NCBI RefSeq assembly: GCF_029227915.1
Contig: NC_079888.1
Coordinates: forward strand, 13,623,001-13,687,000
Direction of reading: 5' to 3'
DNA: 64,000 nt
Origin: Hydractinia symbiolongicarpus
Lineage: Eukaryota; Cnidaria; Hydrozoa; Anthoathecata; Hydractiniidae
Within the stretch, counting starts at the first letter, position 1. Every line of letters begins with the position of its first letter. Positions 57,601-64,000 of this stretch are shown piece after piece. Made by a program: the position numbers and the translations under genes. Under the pieces are notes generated by a model, which saw nothing but the letters and a program-made list of their open reading frames with translations, had not been told where the DNA came from and ran no database searches.

Positions 57601-57768
57601 TAATTCTTTTATAGAGGGTCGTGGTCAACCGGTCTAAAAGAAGATTCCGAAGTTAAAACTGGAGTCGATACAACAGCGAGTGGGCCATTATTTCAACAAC
57701 GCCCGTATCCAAGTCCTGGAGATATTCTTCGTCGAAATAAGAAAGTACAAAACGAAGATGACGATTAA
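51664..57768 (+). CDS. PQBP1: Polyglutamine-binding protein 1, 8 coding exons
   Basis: Exons 51664-51721, 54595-54635, 55236-55291, 55743-55870, 56014-56102, 56176-56224, 56294-56345 and 57615-57768 join in phase to 208 residues. The start [17 protein letters not shown] is the conserved PQBP1 N terminus. A WW domain spans exons 3-4 ([11 protein letters not shown], then [18 protein letters not shown]; both Trp present). The C terminus keeps [15 protein letters not shown] and [19 protein letters not shown], the region that in the human protein binds U5-15kD (TXNL4A). The protein is a nuclear spliceosome-associated factor that also acts in transcription. The human protein is 265 residues; the difference is mainly the missing Arg/Asp/Glu-rich heptad and dipeptide repeats, replaced here by a short Lys/Ser/Glu-rich linker (exons 5-6). 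The ATG is 16 nt after an acceptor-like AG at 51646-51647. An AATAAA at 58146 is a possible poly(A) signal. Confidence 0.95.
51722..54594 (+). other. PQBP1: PQBP1 intron 1
   Basis: Contains the Harbinger derivative. The open frames at 52385-52606 and 52643-52840 resemble no family I know and are probably transposon debris. At 53330-53400, TCGCGAAATTTAATTCTCGC belongs to a degenerate family also seen at 15030-15160 and 54855-55195. Confidence 0.6.
53512..54457 (+). mobile_element. Deleted PIF/Harbinger transposon with transposase N terminus
   Basis: Terminal inverted repeats begin AGCCTGTGTSACAC and extend about 40 bp. The target duplication is TTA (53509-53511 and 54458-54460), which fits the TWA preference of Harbinger elements. 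Inside, 53697-53919 reads [16 protein letters not shown] then [20 protein letters not shown] and [13 protein letters not shown]. After stops comes [20 protein letters not shown] with [15 protein letters not shown] (about 53970-54090). These match the N-terminal part of HARBI1-like transposases; the DDE catalytic part is deleted. The left terminal repeat occurs twice, at 53512 and 53554. It lies in PQBP1 intron 1. Confidence 0.8.
55385..55615 (+). repeat. Tandem duplication of about 110 bp in PQBP1 intron 3
   Basis: Two diverged units share GAAAAGTTGTTTTACGGAAA / AAAAAGTCGTACTACGGGCA and ACGGGCGAACCCCTGGATTT / ACGGGCGACCCTGTGGATTT. Confidence 0.7.
56346..57614 (+). other. PQBP1: PQBP1 intron 7
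   Basis: A 1.27-kb intron. A short AGCTGAAAAATATT motif recurs three times at 56615-56680. Nothing else recognised. Confidence 0.6.
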
Positions 57769-58220
57769 GATATACCTTAAGCTGCAAGTCAGTTGGAAAC
57801 ACAAGTAATAATATGAACCTCACGTCAACCGAAAAATGAAACAGTTTAAGTGTGACTGTTGTGACATTTAAGTATTGTAAATTACGAAGCTTATGTGCTA
57901 CAAATTAAATTAAAAGCCCTAAATACGTCGTGACACGTGTTTTGTCGTGCTCAACGCGTGTGTACACGTTCAACTCTGTTATACTGAAACAAAAACCATT
58001 TTTTAACGCCTTTTGTTTTTTCTTTTTGAATCTTCTACAGCTTATTTACGATTTCTTGTTGAAACACATTTTGCGAGTGTCTACAGGATCACACGTTCCG
58101 CGTTAAAGCACAATACAGTGTTGTGAATACAATGTTGTAACGCAAAATAAAAACAAAACAACTGAAATAATGTTTTATGTTTATACTACATGAATCTGGT
58201 CAAAAAGATGGTCGATGTTT
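57769..58220. other. Convergent 3' gap between PQBP1 and LTA4H
   Basis: 452 bp between the two stop codons. PQBP1 has ATTAAA near 57908 and AATAAA at 58146; the latter would take its transcript close to the end of LTA4H. Confidence 0.6.
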
Positions 58221-61200
58221 TTACTCATTTAGGTGTAAGTCCTTCGCAACCATGTTGGCTGTAATACTATGATAAATATTTCGGTTTTCTTTAAACGTTG
58301 CGATCGCCATATCTCGCGTTTCTTCGTTTTTATACATCTCCCTAAAAAACGGATCAAATATTTTATGTATTATCATATCTTTGAAAAATTATTGAGTGTG
58401 TGGTATTATAACGTAGATGAATGAATTCGGCCATTCGTGTTTATCTCTTATCATATCCGTATTAAAGACGTATTTCGGAAACACGAATTTAAATTGTCCC
58501 TACGGTTCAACGGACTTTTTTTAACTCCAAATAGTGGTGGAGATTACGGAGAGTACAGAAAAGTTTAGAAACACCCATATGTTTGCAAGCTCTTACTTTC
58601 AAATGTCACATAGTCTTACCGTAATAGATAGCATTGCAGCCATCGCACTTATATTTATACAAGGCTTTTAAACGCAGAGCCCTTAAGGACGGTCCTTAAA
58701 ACGGAAAAAATCTCCAATTCTACAACACGTGTTGCTTAGACGAGATCGCAGTTTCAAAGATAATTTACCTAAGTTTGATAAAATAATAAGAATTTCGCCT
58801 TAATGCGTCGATCGATGAGGCTTGAGGGATAGCCAGTTCTTAACAGTGTTTTAAGATCCTGCATTTCCAAATAAAACCTAGAAAAGTCTGAAACAAGTTT
58901 GAAAATTCGGAAAACCAATGAATCCAGTTTCTATGTTCATCTGGCACCTAACGTGAAGGATATATTGGTGTGTTGACTATTAAGATAGTCCTTAAAAAAA
59001 GTGGCTAGGAGATGAAAACAAAACATCATCTACATATCTTCTATAATATACAGGCGTAAACGCTGATAGACAATTATCTAATCAAACCTTTTCATGATGT
59101 GAAAGAAAGGCATTAGCAAGACTGGATCCAAGAGATGAACCCATCGCAACACCATCGACCTGCTTGTATAACTGACCGTCAAACGAGAAATAGCAGTTTT
59201 GTTTAGCCAAGGATAGAAGCTTTTTAAAACCACCTTTACATAAATTATTAACTTTGTCAGTGTGACCAAAGGATATTCGTGTAAAGAGAATCAACATCTA
59301 AGCTTGCCATAAATAAATTACAATCCTGGTTCTTAATTTCATACGCAAACAAAAAGGGGTCAGAAACAGTAAACTCATTGACCGTTAAAGGTGCCAAGAG
59401 TGGAACAAGAAATTTAGCCAACTTGTAAGTGGGTGTGACAATAGCCGATAAAATGGGCCTAAAAGTTGGACTACCATTAACAATAGACTTATGAATCTCA
59501 CAAAGACCATATATTATTCCTAACTTCAAACCAGGTTTTTCCATTTTTTTTATATAATTTCCTATTTAAGGAACCATTATTCAACAACGTTTTCAAAACT
59601 GTAGTAACATGTTTCGCTTGATTGATTATAAAATCGAGTTCTTTTGTGAATTTTTGTAAATTGCAGCTTTATTTAGTGAAGCGAGAATAACATAAAAAAA
59701 ACTTATTAAAAGTATCAACAGAATGCAGTAGCAGTGGAGTGATATCAATTCATTTTTCGCTCATGACTAAAACTGCTCCAGAGCTGTACGAACACGCAGT
59801 TTCAAAAAAATCATTTCGGATTCCTATCCGTGGAAGTGTAAACATTGTTTTAAATTTAGCATTTGGTCGACGACCATACTTTAATTTAATATAAGATATA
59901 CGGCTGACACAAAAACTGAAAATTTCAGGGAGCGGAAAAATACTTCGAGTCATCGAGAGCTTCTTACAAGCATCAATTCCGAGCAATCAAGTATCCCAGT
60001 TGTTTTCGAGATTCGAATGTGCATAAAAATATAACAATAGTGAAATACCAATATTTTATGAACTATCGCAGAATTCGCTAACAGCATTAGGATTTGTATA
60101 TGAACGTTTACAGCTCTCCTTCGCTGAACTCACCTGTATAACGGACGCACGAATTTCATTCTTCCTTGGGATAACACAAACTCAATGGTTTTCGGATATG
60201 CTTCTTTCAATTTAGCACGAACACACATGCGAAGCAAGCTACAGAACATAAGTTTGGAAAACAAAATTTTATTTATGTATTCCGAGACATAACAAAAGTT
60301 TGATTGTGATGTTTATGTTTACTGTCTTGTAAATCAAATACGTAATTGCCTTGGTTACCCGAACCTCGATCGCCCAAAAATATTTTGTTTGTTTGTTTTT
60401 TACCTTAATCGAAAACAGACAAAAATTTGAATCTTCTCTCAAGAAACTATTGTTTATTTATTTCCACATAAACTAATTACTGGCAGTTTTTTTATTTTTT
60501 ATTTTTAATTTTAAATCTGAAATTTTTCTCAAAATAACAATTTTTGTGTTTAAAATCTCACAAATAATTATTTGCGCAGTTTAGTTTGTTCCATCATAAA
60601 ACTAATTTGTTATCTTGGAAAAATTAATTAAAAACGAAAGAGTAACAGGTAAGATTATAAGTTTTTATAAAAAATATCATAGAGGGCGAGACAATTAAAA
60701 AAGCGACTAACCTGAACTGGATTTCGGACACATTGTATGTGAACAACTTGTAAACCTCGATCATCTTTTCCAATTTCGCCACACTAATCGAGTCCTAAAA
60801 ACAAAGTGGATTGACTTACTCAATCAAACATTAAATCAACAATAAGGCTGAGAACAACCACACCTATCAAAGAATTTGTTTCGTTTTGCACCTCTTGATA
60901 CAGTTTCGTCAAAAAGTCGATTTTTTGTAACGTTGTAAAGGATGCGTAATTCTCTTCTTTGAAAACTTCTAAATGTTCGGGATCCGCCTAAAAAAGCGCG
61001 AAACGTTACATTGCAGTGATGACGTCATTTTTTGAGGTTGAAAATAAGATAAGGGTGGGTGTAAAATGTCCAATTATAAACGAATGAGGCGTATTTTGCA
61101 TTGCTTTATCCTAGTTCCAATTAGACTGAAATATATTGCAATAAACATTGAGGGGGAGGAGCGATGGTCACGTTTGACACCATTGTGCTATACGTCATTG

Positions 61201-63887
61201 CTATTCAGCGAAGAAATTTATACTCCTTTATTTATAGTTCTCTATATAGAATGCACAGAATAATTTAGATCGATATAGCAAACGCGATGTTGTTTAATGA
61301 TTCCCGTCGTTTTCCACTGGCCAACGGCTATAGTGAATAAGCACGCTTACTTACGTTGTTCCATTCGTCGCACAGATTCTGACAAGCAGATGATAGTGTG
61401 GTATCATACCTAGAAAATAAAACCACAACGTAGGTTAAGTTGTTTCAAAAGTTATCAAATGTTACTACGTTTCGAAAACACATACATACGTTTCGAAAAC
61501 ACATACATACGTTTCGAAAACACACACTTACGTTTCGAAAACACATACGTACATACGCTTATTATTGGTTAGTTAGAACAAACTTTTTTATGTCATAAAT
61601 TTATACTTTGTGCTGATATGTAGTAATGTAATAGCACTTTACTACCAACTTCAAGAAATAAATAGACTTACATGTCTACTACATGTACAGGAGGCATTCC
61701 TGGTGAGTGCAACCACGCATTCCAGTCAATTTTCTTTAATTTATCTGCCTTTAAAGTATTAACAAAAATGTATTACTATTTTTTCTGAAAAATGGCCCAG
61801 TGTATTTTCCACTTTAATTTTCCCTTATATTTACAATTTTTCTCCTGCAGTAGAACCACAAATAATTCTTTGAATGTCGTCAACGGAGGCAACAAGCAAA
61901 CGGATATTTGGAAGATAAATTGAATTTCGTATGTCTAACATAAACACAAACAGGATTTTGTTGTTGAAAATTTTAAACCATTTTTGAGAAGTTGACGATA
62001 TTGTTATAAAAAAGTGAAATTTAAGATTTTCAAAAAAAACTAAGGAAATTTTAAAATATTAATGCGTGAAGTACAAATGTAGCATTTCTGTGCATTTTGA
62101 AAATAAAAACAAGCAGCCAGTTGTGAAATTAAAATTAAAGCATTTTGCGGAGAAAGCTCTTAGAAAACCTACTTTTAAAGGATACTTGTGGAGTTTTGAG
62201 GAGGCTTCAAGATTGAGGAGAATTGAGGAGTTTTTTCGAGGCGTGGTAAAGTGCAACTTAAAAAGCGGATTTTTTAACAGAATGACATTTTCGTGTTTCA
62301 TCTGCATTGGTGAAAAGAGGGCAATAAATAAGTAAAAAAACAAACAAACAAACCTTATCCTTGAAGTATTCGTGCAAATAAGATTTAAAATCATCCGTTA
62401 GCACTGTTTTGTATTCGTAGTGCTTGATGTAGCTCTTCAAGAATGGATTAAAAATGGCTATAAAGTCACAATGAATACTAGAAAAAATTCAGCTTTAAAT
62501 TTGACATTAACCATGATTTACACGTAGCATATTTTCATATACAAGATTAAATTCTAAAAGATTTTGATCATTTTTGTTTAAAAAAAAGTGAGATTTAAGG
62601 AGTTTGATTTAAATGCATTTTTTGCTGGATTTAGTTGGCTCTTTAAAATTAAAAAGAATTGCGAAATTTTGAGTTAGCATAGCCTGCTAAAGATTTCAGT
62701 TTAAAATACCAAAGATGTGCAATTTTGTCAATTTCGTCAATTCTTTATGTGCCAAAATGGTAGCTACAATTGTGAGAAAGTAAAGAACTTATGAAACATT
62801 ACACATTCTGGCAAGAATAAACATCCAAATGCTGCTACAGTCATCTACAAACCAACTTACACGGTCCGCCTACTAAGGATTCAATGTAATACAAAAACGC
62901 ATATCCTTTCTCATAAGGTACACTTGAGAAAGAATCATCTGGATCTATCCCTTTTAGAGTAGGTGTTAACGCCGTAAGAGGATTAGTCGCACCAAATAGT
63001 TCAATCTAAAAAATGCACAATAGGATGGTAGACATGAAGGAGAACCCTAGAAAAGACGAAAATCTTTCACACAAAGGGATTTTTTTTCAATGAAATGTAA
63101 CTTCTGGTGGAGAATCTACTTAAAGCGCATGCGCGACTTACTGTTTACGCATCTACAAGTCACTTCGCTTCCTACGCTATTCTTATCTCCATTATTTTAA
63201 GCAATTAGATTTGAAATTAACAATGACAATTTAGAGTGTGACAATATCAAAATGTTCATGCCATCGTTTCTGTCCAGGTGAGTATTTAATAAACGTATTT
63301 AGTAAAACAAGGTTACGGAAAACTTAGTGATGTTGTTACACCGTATGTTCAAATTTTTATGATCAGAATAATAATAAACCCCCTGCAATAAAGAACGCGC
63401 TCTAGAAAATATTCTTTTTAAATCTTGGAACAGAAAAAAGCACTACCCCGTTAGCCTTATTAGCCTGGTTTTTTCGTGAACCATAACTTCCAACATTCTG
63501 AACATACAGTGGATCTGTTCCTGCTCCGCATCCCTATATACAGTTGACTCTCCCATTATCTCGAACAAAAACATTGGTTCCGTCAGCATTTACAGCCTCG
63601 CTAACTAAAATTAGTCCCGCTATCACGAACTCCGCTATCCCGAATTATTCGACATTTTGAACTAATTTTTGGTTCCTAGCGACAAATTACAGTCGTTATC
63701 ACGCAAAAAAAAATGCTCATAGCAAAAAGTCTCTCAACAGTTCTCTCAAAATGTTTTTCAATAAAATATAGTTTACTTACAGTGTCTTGTAAGTATTGCC
63801 ATCCTCCTGATAAAAATAAAACATAAAATATTTAACTCGATAAGAAAGTCGGTAAACAAACCTCTCCCACGAGATCATTCCAGCCAC
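58221..63887 (-). CDS. LTA4H: Leukotriene A4 hydrolase / aminopeptidase, C-terminal part (gene continues beyond the window)
   Basis: Minus-strand exons in order: 63887-63862 or 63806-63781 (alternatives), 63005-62861, 62457-62354, 61748-61672, 61409-61355, 60987-60862, 60794-60712, 60238-60134, 58341-58221 (stop TAA at 58223-58221). Phases agree at each junction; the donor at 60861 (GTGGTT) is weak but is the one that keeps frame. The product is an M1-family zinc aminopeptidase that in vertebrates also converts LTA4 to LTB4. Landmarks are [17 protein letters not shown] (catalytic Tyr of PYEKG), [20 protein letters not shown] and [13 protein letters not shown], whose Arg and Lys form the carboxylate-recognition pair in the human enzyme. 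The HExxH zinc site lies in exons off the right edge. The residue two before SSVPY, Tyr378 in human numbering, is Phe here. A Penelope-like element sits in the last intron. Confidence 0.92.
58480..60000 (-). mobile_element. Degenerate Penelope-like retroelement in the last intron of LTA4H
   Basis: Minus-strand fragments appear in the correct order. First comes an N-terminal part (59986-59750), then [12 protein letters not shown] with [20 protein letters not shown] and [14 protein letters not shown] (59544-59257). Next come [24 protein letters not shown] (59240-59080), a YVDDV-like motif (about 59020), and a GIY-YIG end (58690-58560). These are the reverse transcriptase and endonuclease landmarks of Penelope-like elements. 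Several frameshifts and stops make it dead. It lies in the same orientation as the host gene. Confidence 0.85.
61478..61560. repeat. ACGTTTCGAAAACACATACAT repeat (21-23 bp), four copies
   Basis: Four units of ACGTTTCGAAAACACATAC type in an LTA4H intron. Confidence 0.85.
63539..63715. mobile_element. Possible pogo/Tigger-like MITE fragment
   Basis: TATACAGTTGACTCTCCCAT followed by TATCTCGAAC and repeated TATC(C/A)CGAA words resembles the ends of pogo-type elements with TA targets. The right end is not clear. Confidence 0.4.
63781..63806 (-). other. LTA4H: LTA4H alternative 26-nt exon B (GGWQYLQDT)
   Basis: The acceptor TTTTTATCAG and consensus donor GTAAGT bound 26 nt encoding GGWQYLQDT. This version is closer to the vertebrate sequence at this position (GGW..LQ). 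Including both exons would shift the frame, and the 55-nt gap between them is probably too short to be spliced as an intron, so they should be mutually exclusive. Confidence 0.8.
63862..63887 (-). other. LTA4H: LTA4H alternative 26-nt exon A (GGWNDLVGE)
   Basis: The acceptor CTTATAG and donor GTTTGT bound 26 nt that, with the G from the previous exon, encode GGWNDLVGE. It enters at phase 1 and leaves at phase 0, exactly like exon B at 63781-63806. Both align to the GGW region just before the LFG-TNPLT segment. Confidence 0.75.
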
Positions 63888-64000
63888 CTATAAGAAAGCG
63901 AGTGACGACGTTAACAACTCCCCATAAGTTGTACGTTCGCTAAACCCTGGCGTCAAATGCTGTTACACTCACAAATTTTTATATGAAAATTCGAAACCTG

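Overview
The window is AT-rich nuclear DNA from an animal. It holds spliced genes with exons of 26-184 nt, introns from under 100 nt to 14.6 kb, and many transposon remnants. The mix of elements (Penelope-like, jockey/CR1-like LINEs, Harbinger, T2/Kolobok-type and TA-type MITEs, tRNA-derived SINEs), the low GC, and repeated splice acceptors placed just 5' of start codons suggest an early-branching animal, most likely a hydrozoan cnidarian. The species is not proven by the sequence. I assembled three housekeeping genes exon by exon, checking reading phase at each junction. MTMR14, a phosphoinositide 3-phosphatase, lies on + with 18 coding exons from 10881 to 50462. PQBP1, a WW-domain splicing factor, lies on + with 8 exons from 51664 to 57768. 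The 3' part of LTA4H, a zinc aminopeptidase/epoxide hydrolase, lies on - from 63887 down to 58221 and continues past the right edge. PQBP1 and LTA4H converge with 452 bp between their stop codons. The 14.6-kb intron 10 of MTMR14 (29318-43920) contains three intronless genes on the opposite strand for type I membrane proteins, about 5-6 kb and 3-4 kb apart. They share an ectodomain signature (W-x5-C-x9-C near the N terminus and Y-x-[IV]-C before the membrane) and have unrelated cytoplasmic tails. I did not recognise the family; the layout resembles FN3 or cytokine-receptor-like receptors. The first and third look intact, and the third has four tyrosine motifs in its tail. The middle copy has a frame break just after its ATG and a stop inside a CAA repeat, with a plausible tail still open beyond it, so it is probably a recent or segregating pseudogene. 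LTA4H carries two adjacent 26-nt exons of identical phase, both encoding a GGW motif, only 55 nt apart: a clear candidate for mutually exclusive alternative splicing. Region by region: 1-10849 is gene-free and filled with a Penelope 3' end, terminal-inverted-repeat elements and tandem repeats; 10850-50462 is MTMR14 with its nested genes; 50463-51647 is intergenic; 51648-57768 is PQBP1; 57769-58220 is the convergent gap; 58221-64000 is LTA4H, whose last intron holds a dead Penelope-like element.
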